Shown here piece after piece: positions 26,454 through 35,078 of a DNA stretch of 64,000 nt (its first letter is position 1; each line of letters begins with the position of its first letter). The DNA is taken from assembly GCF_900106695.1 (NCBI RefSeq), contig NZ_FNMZ01000007.1, positions 121,810 through 185,809 on the forward strand, given 5' to 3'. A program made the position numbers and the translations under genes. The DNA comes from Albimonas donghaensis. Its GTDB lineage: Bacteria > Pseudomonadota > Alphaproteobacteria > Rhodobacterales > Rhodobacteraceae. A model generated the notes under the pieces. That model was not told where the DNA came from. It did not search any database and saw only the letters and a program-made list of their open reading frames with translations.

Positions 26454-27887
26454 TCAGACCCGGCGGCCGTTCCGCATGTCCAGCGGGAACACCTTGGCGG
26501 GGTTCAGCAGCCAGGCCGGGTCGAACACGTCCTTCATCGCCATCTGCGCCTCAAGATCCGCCTGCCCGTATTGCCGGCCCATCAGGTCGCGCTTCTCCAC
26601 GCCCACCCCGTGCTCGCCGGTCAGGCAGCCGCCCTGCTCGACGCAGAGCAGCAGGATCTCGGCGCCCAGCGCCTCGGCCTTGCGCAGCTCCTCGGGGTCG
26701 TTGGCGTCGAACATGATCAGCGGGTGCAGATTGCCGTCGCCCGCATGAAACACATTGGCCACCCGCAGCCCGTAATCCGAAGCCAGCTCGGTCATCCGCC
26801 CCAGCGTCTCCGGCAGGGCCGAGGTCGGGATGGTCCCGTCCATGCACAGGTAGTCCGCCACCTGCCCGGTCGCGCCGAACGCCGCCTTGCGCCCGGCCCA
26901 GATCGCCTTGGACTGCGCCTCCGACGCGCTTTCGCGCAGGGTGGTGGGGTTGTGCCGCTGGGCGATGGCCTTGATCCGCGCCAGCTGGTCGTCGATCTCG
27001 GCTTTCGAGCCCTCGACCTCCACGATCAGCAGCGCCTCGGCGTCCATCGGGTAGCCGGCGCCCACGAAGGCCTCGGTCAGGTGGATGATCGGCTTGTCCA
27101 TGAACTCGATCGCCACCGGCAGCACGCCCGCGCGGATGATGTCGGACACGCAGGCCCCCGCCGTCACCGCCGAGTCGTAGGCGATCAGGATCGGCCGCGC
27201 GCCTTCGGGCTTGGGCAGGATGCGCAGGGTGGCCTCGGTCACCACGCCGAGCTGCCCTTCGGAGCCGCAGATCAGGCCCAGAAGGTCGTAGCCGGCCGCG
27301 TCCATGGCGGGGCCGCCGATCTCCATGATCTCGCCGGCCATGGTCACGAAGGTCACGCCCAGCAGGTTGTTCGTCGTCACGCCGTATTTCAGGCAATGCG
27401 CCCCGCCGGAGTTCATCGCGATGTTGCCCGCGATGGCGCAGGCGAGCTGGCTGGACGGGTCGGGCGCGTAGAACCAGCCGTCCGCCTCCACCGCGCCGGT
27501 GACCGACAGGTTGGTGCGTCCGGTCTGCACCCGGATCAGGCGGTTGTCGTAATCCGTCTCCAGCACCGCGTTCATGCGCGCGACGCCCAGCACCACCGCA
27601 TCCGCCGTGGGCAGCGCCCCGCCGGTCAGCCCGGTGCCCGAACCGCGCGGGATCACCGGCACGCCCTCGTCCGAACAGATGCGCAGCACCGTCGCCACCT
27701 CCTCGGTGGTGCGCGGCAGGGTCACGGCCAGCGGCGGGCAGGAATAGATCGACAGCGCGTCGCAATCATAGGCCCGGGTCTGGCGCGGGTCGGAGATCAG
27801 CGCGTCCTCGGGCAGCGCCTCGGCCAGCCGCGCGACGATGGCGTCGCGACGGGCGAGGATGTCGGCGTTGGCTGCGGGCATGTCCAT
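26454..27887 (-). CDS. glcD: Glycolate oxidase catalytic subunit GlcD
   Basis: A 477-aa flavoprotein of the FAD_binding_4 / FAD-oxidase_C family. The FAD pyrophosphate loop is VIPRGSGTGLTGG (residues 78-90), followed by PSSQLACAIAGNIAMNSGGAHCLKYG. The C-terminal domain has FHAGDGNLHPLI and EHGVGVEKR, both active-site blocks of D-lactate/glycolate dehydrogenases. GGAGG lies 7 nt before ATG 27887. It is the first gene of glcDEF; a hairpin separates it from glcE. Glycolate from phosphoglycolate salvage is the expected substrate. Confidence 0.95.
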   Translation of the reverse strand: MDMPAANADILARRDAIVARLAEALPEDALISDPRQTRAYDCDALSIYSCPPLAVTLPRTTEEVATVLRICSDEGVPVIPRGSGTGLTGGALPTADAVVLGVARMNAVLETDYDNRLIRVQTGRTNLSVTGAVEADGWFYAPDPSSQLACAIAGNIAMNSGGAHCLKYGVTTNNLLGVTFVTMAGEIMEIGGPAMDAAGYDLLGLICGSEGQLGVVTEATLRILPKPEGARPILIAYDSAVTAGACVSDIIRAGVLPVAIEFMDKPIIHLTEAFVGAGYPMDAEALLIVEVEGSKAEIDDQLARIKAIAQRHNPTTLRESASEAQSKAIWAGRKAAFGATGQVADYLCMDGTIPTSALPETLGRMTELASDYGLRVANVFHAGDGNLHPLIMFDANDPEELRKAEALGAEILLLCVEQGGCLTGEHGVGVEKRDLMGRQYGQADLEAQMAMKDVFDPAWLLNPAKVFPLDMRNGRRV

Positions 27888-28204
27888 GTGGTCGCCTCCC
27901 GTGGCGTATCCGGAGACGCGGAGCATGCGGCCGAAGCCCGGCTTTGCCAACCCGCGCCCGCAAGGTTGCGGAGCGATATTCCACAGGGCGGCGCCGACGC
28001 CCTCCCAGCCGGACCGCGGGAAAGGCGGCCCCGCCACGGATGCGGGCGCCGGAGGGGCGGGCGCCGCCTCCGCGCGCCGGGGAGCCCGCGCATCCCCTCT
28101 CCGCGGCCGGCGCATCTCGGGGAACGGAGCGGCTGGGCGCCGGCGCGGCGGCCGGCTAGGCTCTTCCCGGCCCGCCGCCGCGCAACCCCGGAGACCCGCC
28201 CGAC
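27888..28204. other. Divergent region between glcD and the DUF599 gene
   Basis: A 317-bp spacer holding the candidate glcD promoter. I see no gene in it. Confidence 0.4.
27922..27950 (-). promoter_or_regulatory. Candidate sigma70 promoter of glcDEF
   Basis: On the minus strand TTGGCA, 17 nt, then CATGCT. The -35 matches 5/6 and the -10 is poor. It lies about 35 nt upstream of the glcD ATG. Confidence 0.35.
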
Positions 28205-28957
28205 ATGGAGCCCACGGCCGAGCTGCTGCCCCGCTTCTTCTCCTGGACCGATATCGCGGCCCTGGCCCTGTTCCTCGTCGCCTGGAACGGCATGACCTGG
28301 CTGATCGAGCGGCCGACCGGCCCGCCCTCGGTGCAGCGGATCATGGCCGGGCACCGGATCCGCTGGATGGAGGCGATGCTGGAGCGCGAGCCCCGCATCA
28401 TGGACGCCAACCTGCTGACCGCGCTGCGCGCCGGGGCGTCCTTCTTCGCCTCGGGCGCGATGATCGCCATCGGCGGCGTGGTGGCGATGATGGGCCAGGC
28501 CGAGCGGCTGGCCACCGTCGCCCGCGATCTGCGCCTGGACACCGAGATGAGCCGCGCGGGATGGGAGGCCAAGCTGCTGATCCTGGCGCTGGTGCTGGCC
28601 TCGGCCTTCGCCAAGTTCGTCTGGGCGCATCGGCTGTTCGGCTATTGCGCGGTGCTGATGGGGGCGGTGGGGCCGAAGGGCTCGACCACCGACGCGGATC
28701 GTTCGCTCGCGCGCAAGGCGGCGCTCATCAACATCACCGCGGCCAAGAACTTCAACCGCGGCCTGCGCACGGTCTATTTCGCCATCGCCATGCTGACCTG
28801 GCTGCTGGGCGGCCTGCCGCTGATCCTCGCGACGCTGGCCACGGCGGCGACGCTCTACCGGCGGGAATTCCGGTCGTCCTCGCGCGATGCGCTGCTGGCC
28901 GAGGACGCGGATCTGGTCGCCGAGACGACGCCGCTCCAACGCAAGCTGGAGGACTGA
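28205..28957 (+). CDS. DUF599 family membrane protein
   Basis: A 250-aa inner-membrane protein. DUF599 character comes from the N-terminal helix ALALFLVAWNGMTWLIE, the following segment MAGHRIRWMEAMLEREPRIMDANLL, and LARKAALINITAAKNFNRGLRTVYFAIAM. About four transmembrane helices are expected (near residues 16-34, 75-95, 120-145, 190-220). Function is unknown. GGAGA lies upstream of the ATG. It is divergent from glcD. Confidence 0.85.
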   Translation: MEPTAELLPRFFSWTDIAALALFLVAWNGMTWLIERPTGPPSVQRIMAGHRIRWMEAMLEREPRIMDANLLTALRAGASFFASGAMIAIGGVVAMMGQAERLATVARDLRLDTEMSRAGWEAKLLILALVLASAFAKFVWAHRLFGYCAVLMGAVGPKGSTTDADRSLARKAALINITAAKNFNRGLRTVYFAIAMLTWLLGGLPLILATLATAATLYRREFRSSSRDALLAEDADLVAETTPLQRKLED

Positions 28958-28989
28958 GCCCGCCGCCGCGGGCGCGCCCGGGCGAAACG

Positions 28990-29033
28990 ATCAGGTCCGG
29001 GGCTATCAGGTCCGGGGGCGATCAGGTCCGGGG
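28990..29033. repeat. Three copies of ATCAGGTCCGGGG around a stop codon
   Basis: Copies start at 28990, 29005 and 29021 (period 15-16 bp). The stop codon of the UPF0126 gene lies in the third copy. The repeats look like recent local duplication of that gene's 3' end. Confidence 0.85.
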
Positions 29034-29654
29034 CGGGCGGCTGCGATAGGTGGGCAGGCGCCAGCCGAACAGCAGGCTTCCGGCCCGCAGCGCCAGCGTC
29101 GCCGCCACGCACAGCCCATAGGCCTCGACCGGCGAGGCGTCGAGCGCCAGCGCCCCCACGCCCGCCCCGGCGCCCGCCAGCGCCGCGGTGACGTAAAGCT
29201 CGCCCTGGCGCAGCGCCACCGGCACCTCATTGCACACCACGTCGCGCATCAGCCCGCCGAGACAGCCGGTCATCACCCCCATGACGATGGTCGCGGTGGG
29301 GCCGTCCCCGGTCTCCACCGCCGCCGAGACCCCGGCCGTCACCGCCACCGGCAGGGCCAGCGCGTCCAGCCAGTCCAGCGCCCGGCGGCGGGAGGCGATC
29401 CAGGGCGCCCAGAGGAACATCAGCGCCCCGCCCGCCGCGGCCAGCCCCAGATTGGCCGGCTCGATGGTCCAGAACACCGGCCGGTCGAGGATCACGTCGC
29501 GCACCGTGCCGCCGCCGACCGCGGTCAGCGTAGCGATGAAGAGGAACCCCACGGGATCGAGCTGCGCCCGGCTCGCCGCCAGCCCGCCCGTCAGCGCGAA
29601 GATGAAGACCGAGCCGTAGTCCAGCGCCTCGCCCAGGGTCATGGCCGCCATCAT
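29022..29654 (-). CDS. Trimeric intracellular cation channel family protein (UPF0126/YicG)
   Basis: A 210-aa membrane protein with the duplicated UPF0126 architecture: first half ALTGGLAASRAQLDPVGF...AVGGGTVRDVILDRP, second half MGVMTGCLGGLMRDVVCNEVP. The two GG...RD signatures are at matching places in each repeat. About seven helices are expected. Bacterial TRIC homologues conduct monovalent cations; other members have been linked to glycine or metabolite transport. It converges with the DUF599 gene. Confidence 0.92.
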   Translation of the reverse strand: MMAAMTLGEALDYGSVFIFALTGGLAASRAQLDPVGFLFIATLTAVGGGTVRDVILDRPVFWTIEPANLGLAAAGGALMFLWAPWIASRRRALDWLDALALPVAVTAGVSAAVETGDGPTATIVMGVMTGCLGGLMRDVVCNEVPVALRQGELYVTAALAGAGAGVGALALDASPVEAYGLCVAATLALRAGSLLFGWRLPTYRSRPPRT

Positions 29655-29727
29655 CGCCAGGGGCTCCGGGCGAGGGGACGCGACGGCGAACGGACGGTCC
29701 CCGACCTGCGCGCCGCGGCCGGCCCGG

Positions 29728-32037
29728 TCACAGCAGGTCGCCGACGCCCGCGTCGCGCGCCCAGCCGGCCAGCGCGCCGCGCAGGTTCACGTCGCCGCGC
29801 CCGATGCCGGCGTCGATCACGCCCCGGACCTCGCGCAGGTCGACCGAGCGCAGCAGCCGCTTCACCGGACCGATCGAGGCCGGGCGCATCGACAGCGTCC
29901 GCACCCCCATCGCGGTCAGGGCCATCGCCTCCAGCGGGCGGCCCACGTCCTCCCCGCAATAGCTCAGCGGCGTGCCATGCGCCTCGCAGCGATCGACGAT
30001 CATGCGGATGAAGCTGAGATAGGAGGCGTTGAAGGCGTCGTAGCGCCGGCGGACCCGCTCATTCTCCCGGTCCGCGGCGAAGAAGAACTGCTTGAGGTCG
30101 TTGCCGCCGATGGAAATGAAATCGGCCTCGCGGAAGAAGTGGTCCGGCGCGAAGGCGAGGCTCGGCGTCTCCAGCATCGCGCCGATCTCCAGCCGCGAAG
30201 GCGCCGGCCAGCCGTTGCGGATATGCCGCTCCAGCTGCTCCAGCGTCATGGCGCGGGCCTGGGAGAATTCGGAGGCCTGGGCGACCATCGGGAACATCAC
30301 CGCGAAGGACCGTCCGGCCGCGCCGCGCAGCAGCGACTGAAGCTGCATCTTCAGTATGTTGGGCCGGTCGAGGCTGATCCGGATCGCCCGCCAGCCCAGC
30401 GCCGGGTTCGGCTCCTCCAGCCGCTTCATGTAGGGCAGGACCTTGTCCGACCCGATGTCCAGCGTCCGGAACACCACCCGCTTGCCGCGCGCGTTGGACA
30501 GCACCCGGTCGTAAAGCGCGGCCTGCTCGCTGCGCAGCGGCACGCGGGCGCGGATCAGGAACTGCAGCTCGGTGCGGTAAAGGCCCACGCCCTCCGCTCC
30601 GGACCCTTCCAGCGAGGGCAGGTCGGTCAGCAGGCCCGCATTCATGTGCAGCCCGACGCGCTGGCCGTCCAGCGTCAGCGCGGGTTCGTCGCGCAGCGCC
30701 CGCCAGGCCTCCATCGCCTGGGCGCGCATGTCGAGCTTTTCGCGGAAGGCGCCGTGGATGGTGTCGTCGGGGCGCAGATGCACCGCGCCCACATCGCCGT
30801 CGACCAGGATCGGGTCGCCGTTGCGGGCCTCCAGCGTCAGGCGCCCGACCTGGATCACCAGCGGGATCGCCAGCGCCCGGGCCACGATGGCGGCATGAGA
30901 CCCGATGGCCCCTTCCTCCAGCACCACGCCGGCGAGCCGGTCGCCGTAGTCCAGCAGCTCTCCCGGCCCGATATTGCGGGCCACCAGCACCGCGCCGGGC
31001 GGCACCTCGCGCTGGCCGCGCTCGCCGGCGAGATGGCGCATCAGCTTGTTGGCGAGGTCGTCGAGATCATGGGCCCGTTCGCGCAGATAGGGGTCGGCGA
31101 TCCGCGCGAGCCGGGCGCGCACGGCGGTCTGCTCCCGCTCCACCGCGACTTCCGCCGCCAGGCCCGAGTCCACCGAGGCCAGCATCCGCCGCAGCCAGCC
31201 CTTGTCATTGGCGAACATGCGATAGGCTTCGAGCACGTCGCGATGCTCTCCGGCCCCGCCCAGCAGGTCGCCGGCCAGCAGGTCGTCGACCTCGCCGCGC
31301 AGGGCCTCCACCGCCTCGGTCAGGCGGCGGCGCTCCTCCTCCACGTCCTCGGCGACGGGATTGGCCAGCATCACCCGCGGCTCATGCAGGTGCACCACGC
31401 CCTCGGCCGCGCCTTCCTGGGCCGACACGCCGCGGGCGTAATAGGGCCGGACATGGGACCCCGCGAGCTCCGCGTCGCCCTCGCCCAGGAACGCGCCCAG
31501 CTCGGTCATCTCGGCCAGCAGCATGGCCACGACTTCCAGCCCGTGAACGTCGTCCTCGCTGTAATGCCGCGCCTCGCGGTTCTGCACGACGAGCACGCCC
31601 AGCACCTCGCCCAGGCGCTGGATCGGCACGCCGAGGAAGGACATGTAGACCTCCTCGCCGGTGCCGGGGATATACTGGAACCCGCGGGTGTTCTGGGCGT
31701 CGGCGGTCTTGATCGGCTCGGACCGGCTGGCGATCTGCCCGACCAGGCCCTGCCCGACCAGCAGGAAGGCGCGATGCACCGAATCCCGGTTCAGACCCTC
31801 GGTGGCGCAGAGCTCCAGCTTGCGGTCGCCGCGGCGCAGGTAGATCGAACACACCTCGGTCGACATCGAGGACGCGATCAGCGTCACGATGGCGTCCATG
31901 CGCTGCTGGCCGTCGCCGGCCTCCGCCATCACCCCCGCGAGCCGCTTGAGAAGCAGACGCGAGCCTCCGCCCGGCGAGGCCTGCGCCGCGCCGTTCTCCC
32001 CCGTTCCCGGGGGGCCGCCGCCTTCCGGCGCGGTCAT
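29728..32037 (-). CDS. ptsP: PTS(Ntr) Enzyme I, phosphoenolpyruvate-protein phosphotransferase PtsP
   Basis: A 769-aa nitrogen-related Enzyme I. The N-terminal GAF domain (about residues 25-170) is the feature that separates PtsP from sugar-type PtsI and is the sensor for glutamine/2-oxoglutarate in characterised members. The phosphohistidine is His381 in GAIGSHAAIVARA. The C-terminal PEP-binding TIM barrel has RTLDIGSDK, NPALGWRAIR, FFIGTNDL-like SIGGNDLKQF and the active-site Cys in YCGEDVGRP. CGGAG precedes the ATG. Phosphate goes to NPr and EIIANtr. It is 43 bp downstream of lysC, an arrangement common in alphaproteobacteria. Confidence 0.95.
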   Translation of the reverse strand: MTAPEGGGPPGTGENGAAQASPGGGSRLLLKRLAGVMAEAGDGQQRMDAIVTLIASSMSTEVCSIYLRRGDRKLELCATEGLNRDSVHRAFLLVGQGLVGQIASRSEPIKTADAQNTRGFQYIPGTGEEVYMSFLGVPIQRLGEVLGVLVVQNREARHYSEDDVHGLEVVAMLLAEMTELGAFLGEGDAELAGSHVRPYYARGVSAQEGAAEGVVHLHEPRVMLANPVAEDVEEERRRLTEAVEALRGEVDDLLAGDLLGGAGEHRDVLEAYRMFANDKGWLRRMLASVDSGLAAEVAVEREQTAVRARLARIADPYLRERAHDLDDLANKLMRHLAGERGQREVPPGAVLVARNIGPGELLDYGDRLAGVVLEEGAIGSHAAIVARALAIPLVIQVGRLTLEARNGDPILVDGDVGAVHLRPDDTIHGAFREKLDMRAQAMEAWRALRDEPALTLDGQRVGLHMNAGLLTDLPSLEGSGAEGVGLYRTELQFLIRARVPLRSEQAALYDRVLSNARGKRVVFRTLDIGSDKVLPYMKRLEEPNPALGWRAIRISLDRPNILKMQLQSLLRGAAGRSFAVMFPMVAQASEFSQARAMTLEQLERHIRNGWPAPSRLEIGAMLETPSLAFAPDHFFREADFISIGGNDLKQFFFAADRENERVRRRYDAFNASYLSFIRMIVDRCEAHGTPLSYCGEDVGRPLEAMALTAMGVRTLSMRPASIGPVKRLLRSVDLREVRGVIDAGIGRGDVNLRGALAGWARDAGVGDLL

Positions 32038-32080
32038 GCGGTGGGCTCCGTCATTCGGGGCTCCGGGCTCGGGGATCGGA

Positions 32081-33328
32081 TCAGGCGACGTCGAGTTCGA
32101 AGGCCGCGTGCAGGGCCTGCACCGCGAGCTCCATGTACTTGCGGTCCACCAGAACCGAGACCTTGATCTCCGACGTGGTGATGACCTTGATGTTCACGCC
32201 TTCGGAGGCCAGCGCCCGGAACATGCGCTGGGCGACGCCGGCATGGGACCGCATGCCGATCCCCACCACCGAGACCTTGGCCACCGCATCGTCCACCACC
32301 ATCTCGCGCCAGGCGATCTCGCCGGCGGCCGCGGCGGCGTCCAGCGCCTTGCGGGCGCGGGAAACGTCGTCGACGGGCAGCGAGAAGGTCATGTCGGTGC
32401 GGCCCTCCTCGGAGATGTTCTGGACGATCATGTCCACCACCACGCCGGCCTCGGCCAGGGGGCCGAAGATGGCGGCGGCGACGCCGGGCCGGTCCGCGAC
32501 CGCCAGCAGCGTGATCTTGGCCTCGTCGCGTGAGAAGGCGACCCCGGAGACGATCTTCGATTCCATGATTTCATCCTCGTCGCAGACCAGCGTCCCCTCA
32601 TCGTCGGAGAACGATGACCGTACCATGAGCCGCGTCTTGTAGCGCAGGGCGAGTTCGACCGAGCGGGTCATCAGCACCTTGGCGCCCAGCGAGGCCAGTT
32701 CCAGCATCTCCTCATAGGCGATGCGGTCGAGCTTGCGGGCGCGTTTCTCGATGCGCGGATCGGTGGTGTAGACCCCGTCCACGTCGGTGTAGATGTCGCA
32801 GCGCTCCGCCCCCAGGGCGGCGGCCAGCGCGACGGCGGTGGTGTCGGACCCGCCGCGGCCCAGCGTGGCGATGCGCCCGTCCGGGCCGATGCCCTGGAAG
32901 CCGGCGATCACCGCGTGCAGCCCTTCGGAGAATTTCTGGTGCAGCGCCTCGGTCCCGATGGAGTCGATGCGCGCGGCCCCGTGGGCGTTGTTGGTGCGCA
33001 GCGGGATCTGCCAGCCCTGCCAGGACCGGGCGGGAACGCCCATCTCCTGCAGCACCAGCGACATGAGGCCCGACGTCACCTGCTCGCCCGACGCCACCAC
33101 GGCGTCGTATTCGCGGGCGTCATACAGCCCGCCCGAGTCCGAGCCGGGGGGATTCGACGCCTCGCGCACCCAGCCGACCAGCTCGTTGGTCTTGCCGGAC
33201 ATGGCCGAGACCACGACGGCGACGTCGTATCCGGCGTCGACTTCGCGTTTGACCTTGCGGGCCGCGTTGCGAATGCGGTCGAGGTCGGCGACGGAGGTGC
33301 CGCCGAATTTCATCACGAGTATGGGCAT
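32081..33328 (-). CDS. lysC: Aspartate kinase LysC
   Basis: A 415-aa aspartokinase that phosphorylates aspartate, the first step to lysine, threonine and methionine. The start is MPILVMKFGGTSVAD; an upstream in-frame ATG would add non-conserved residues. KFGGTS (7-12) is the nucleotide/aspartate site, with GRGGSDTTAVALAAAL and DVDGVYTTDPR downstream. Two C-terminal ACT domains (RPGVAAAIFGPLAEAGVVVDM; KVSVVGIGMRSHAGVAQRMF) mediate feedback by lysine/threonine. Length matches the class II enzymes of alphaproteobacteria. Confidence 0.96.
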   Translation of the reverse strand: MPILVMKFGGTSVADLDRIRNAARKVKREVDAGYDVAVVVSAMSGKTNELVGWVREASNPPGSDSGGLYDAREYDAVVASGEQVTSGLMSLVLQEMGVPARSWQGWQIPLRTNNAHGAARIDSIGTEALHQKFSEGLHAVIAGFQGIGPDGRIATLGRGGSDTTAVALAAALGAERCDIYTDVDGVYTTDPRIEKRARKLDRIAYEEMLELASLGAKVLMTRSVELALRYKTRLMVRSSFSDDEGTLVCDEDEIMESKIVSGVAFSRDEAKITLLAVADRPGVAAAIFGPLAEAGVVVDMIVQNISEEGRTDMTFSLPVDDVSRARKALDAAAAAGEIAWREMVVDDAVAKVSVVGIGMRSHAGVAQRMFRALASEGVNIKVITTSEIKVSVLVDRKYMELAVQALHAAFELDVA

Positions 33329-33585
33329 GGCGGCCGGCCTTCCGAGACGCTCCGGTCTTGCGAATATGCGCCGCGTCTTACGGTCTGGGCGCGTCGCGCG
33401 CAAGGCGCGGCGGCGGCCGCCCCCCCGGCAAGACGGCGAGAGGAGCGGCGGCTGGCCGGCCCCGCTCCCCCCGCGGCGCGCCCCGTTTCGCCAAGCGGTT
33501 CCACGTGCCGCGTCCCGCCCCCGCCGCGTCCCCCCGCCGCGTCCCCCCCGCCGCGTCCCCCGTGCCGCCGTCGGACCTGTCGCGG

Positions 33586-33804
33586 TCAGCCCCGTCCGAC
33601 GCGCCCTTCCGAAAACAGCGGCATGGCCAGCGCCAGCAGCGCCAGCGCGAGACCGACGGTGATCAGCCAGGTCTCGGGCTGGGTCTGCATCGAGCGCCCC
33701 AGCGCCCCGAGAATGGCGGCGGCGCCGGTGGCGGCCTCCGGGTCCGCGGGCGCGGCGTGGATCACATCGGCGCGGAAGGCGGCGAGCTCGGGCGTGAGGC
33801 GCAT
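33586..33804 (-). CDS. Small single-helix membrane protein, unknown function
   Basis: A 72-aa product starting MRLTPELAAFRADV. Residues about 45-65 (TWLITVGLALALLALAMPLF) form one hydrophobic helix near the C-terminus, and the rest is Ala-rich and soluble. GGGAGA lies 7 nt before ATG 33804, supporting translation. I do not recognise a family. The upstream region holds the perfect palindrome ATTCCCGGGAAT (33885-33896) and an AT-rich inverted repeat AAGTTT/AAACTT (33904-33930). Confidence 0.5.
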   Translation of the reverse strand: MRLTPELAAFRADVIHAAPADPEAATGAAAILGALGRSMQTQPETWLITVGLALALLALAMPLFSEGRVGRG

Positions 33805-34038
33805 GGCAGGTCTCCCGGTCGGGCGCGCGGCCCGGGGATCGGGCGATCGGCGCGGCGTCAGGGAGGGGTCTGCCATCCCGGGCGATTCCCGGGAATTTCG
33901 GACAAGTTTAACGGCATCGGAATCAAACTTAACGCAACGGCCGGACCCGACGGCCCGGGTTCCGGGCGCGCGATCCGGCAGCGGCGGGCGGCGGCGATGC
34001 GCTTCGCGGCGGAAGGCGCCCCGGCCGCTCCGGCCTGT

Positions 34039-34770
34039 TCAGACGGCGCGCCGGCCCCGGCGCGCCGTGTGCCGCAGCCCCAGCAGCGCCGCGCCCAGCA
34101 GAACGCCGGAGGCGGGCAGCGGGACGGCCGCGAGATCCGGGTCATCCTCGGCGTTCAGCAACAGGTCGCTGCCGCCCAGGACCAGACCGTCGGAAAGGAA
34201 CTCCATCCCCGTCAGCCCGTTGTTCTCGAACCAGACCAGCGTCACCGCCACCGGGTTCACGTCCGTCACCTCGAAGGTGAAGCCGGTATAGCCGAAGGCC
34301 CGCGACTCCGGATGCGACGCCGCCTCCTGCCCGTCCAGATAGAGCACGAACCCGTCATCCGTGCCGACCTGCATGGCGTAGGTCCCGACATCCAGGTCGA
34401 ACCAGCCGGTCAGCCGCCAGACGCTGTAGCTGAGCTCGGCGATCTCGGCCCCGGCGTAGTCCTCGGCGTTGGGCCCGAAATAGTCGCGCAGAGACGAGGT
34501 GTTGGCCAGGTCCTCCTCCCCGTTGGGGAAGCTGAGCGTGGTGGCGCGGAACACGACGTCGGGGGTTTCGCTGTCGGCGATGGCCTCCGCGGCCGCGGCG
34601 TTGGGAATGAAGGACGACTGATCCCAGAATTCGCCGGACAGCCCGTGGATCACCGCCGCCCCGGCCGGCGCCGCGGCGACGAGCGCCGGCGCCATGCAGA
34701 GCCAGGCGAGAGCGGACCGGCGGCGGGAGGAGGGACGCGCGCGGGAGAGGAGGGGCGAAAGGATACGCAT
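34039..34770 (-). CDS. VPLPA-CTERM sorting-domain protein with a PA14-like domain
   Basis: A 243-aa exported protein. A signal peptide (about residues 1-37, ending APAGAA) is followed by a beta-rich region; the segment GWFDLDVGTYAMQVGTDDGFVLYLDG resembles PA14 carbohydrate-binding domains, with SYSVWRLTG before it. The C-terminus is a tripartite sorting signal: VPLPASG, a hydrophobic helix (VLLGAALLGL), and a basic end (RRGRR). VPLPA-CTERM signals are processed by rhodobacterial exosortases, so the protein is probably anchored, then released or displayed at the surface. GGAGA lies 5 nt before ATG 34770. No exosortase is in the window. Confidence 0.82.
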   Translation of the reverse strand: MRILSPLLSRARPSSRRRSALAWLCMAPALVAAAPAGAAVIHGLSGEFWDQSSFIPNAAAAEAIADSETPDVVFRATTLSFPNGEEDLANTSSLRDYFGPNAEDYAGAEIAELSYSVWRLTGWFDLDVGTYAMQVGTDDGFVLYLDGQEAASHPESRAFGYTGFTFEVTDVNPVAVTLVWFENNGLTGMEFLSDGLVLGGSDLLLNAEDDPDLAAVPLPASGVLLGAALLGLRHTARRGRRAV

Positions 34771-34995
34771 GACGATCTCCGGTGCGGTCTGACGGCCTGG
34801 ATACGGGACAGCCGCGACCCTGCCGCACCGCAACATGGACGGCAAGACTTTTCGATTGTCCCGTGCGATCAATGACCTTCAGAGAACAAGTCAGGACTGC
34901 AGCGCAATAATTGGTCGTCGCCTGGAAACGCCGGCGCGGCCCCGCAAGCCGTCCGCCGCCCCCGCCGGGGACTCGCCCGCGCCTCGCAACGCGAA

Positions 34996-35022
34996 CGGGC
35001 GGCGCCTGTTCAGCGCCGCCCG
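34996..35022 (-). terminator. Terminator hairpin of bztABCD (distal)
   Basis: CGGGCGGCGC (34996-35005) pairs perfectly with GCGCCGCCCG (35013-35022) around a 7-nt loop. It lies 57 bp after the bztD stop and is followed on the minus strand by TTCGCGTT. Confidence 0.65.
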
Positions 35023-35051
35023 CGGGAACTTGGCCCATGGGGAGTTGGAAT

Positions 35052-35073
35052 GCGGCGGGGTCCGCCCCGCCGC
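35052..35073 (-). terminator. Terminator hairpin of bztABCD (proximal)
   Basis: GCGGCGGGG (35052-35060) pairs perfectly with CCCCGCCGC (35065-35073), loop of 4 nt, 6 bp after the bztD stop. With the distal hairpin it forms a double stop or 3'-end stabiliser. Confidence 0.6.
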
Positions 35074-35078
35074 GAGGC

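Larger units (their letters stand above)
34771..35078. other. Gap between bztD and the VPLPA-CTERM gene
   Basis: A 308-bp region with two hairpins after bztD and an AT-richer stretch (about 34830-34915) that probably contains the promoter of the VPLPA gene. I cannot assign a clear -35/-10. Confidence 0.4.

Noticed and set aside
33505..33565. C-rich repeats GCCGCGTCCCCC as a CRISPR or satellite
   Set aside because: Only three short imperfect units with no spacers; simple GC-rich slippage.
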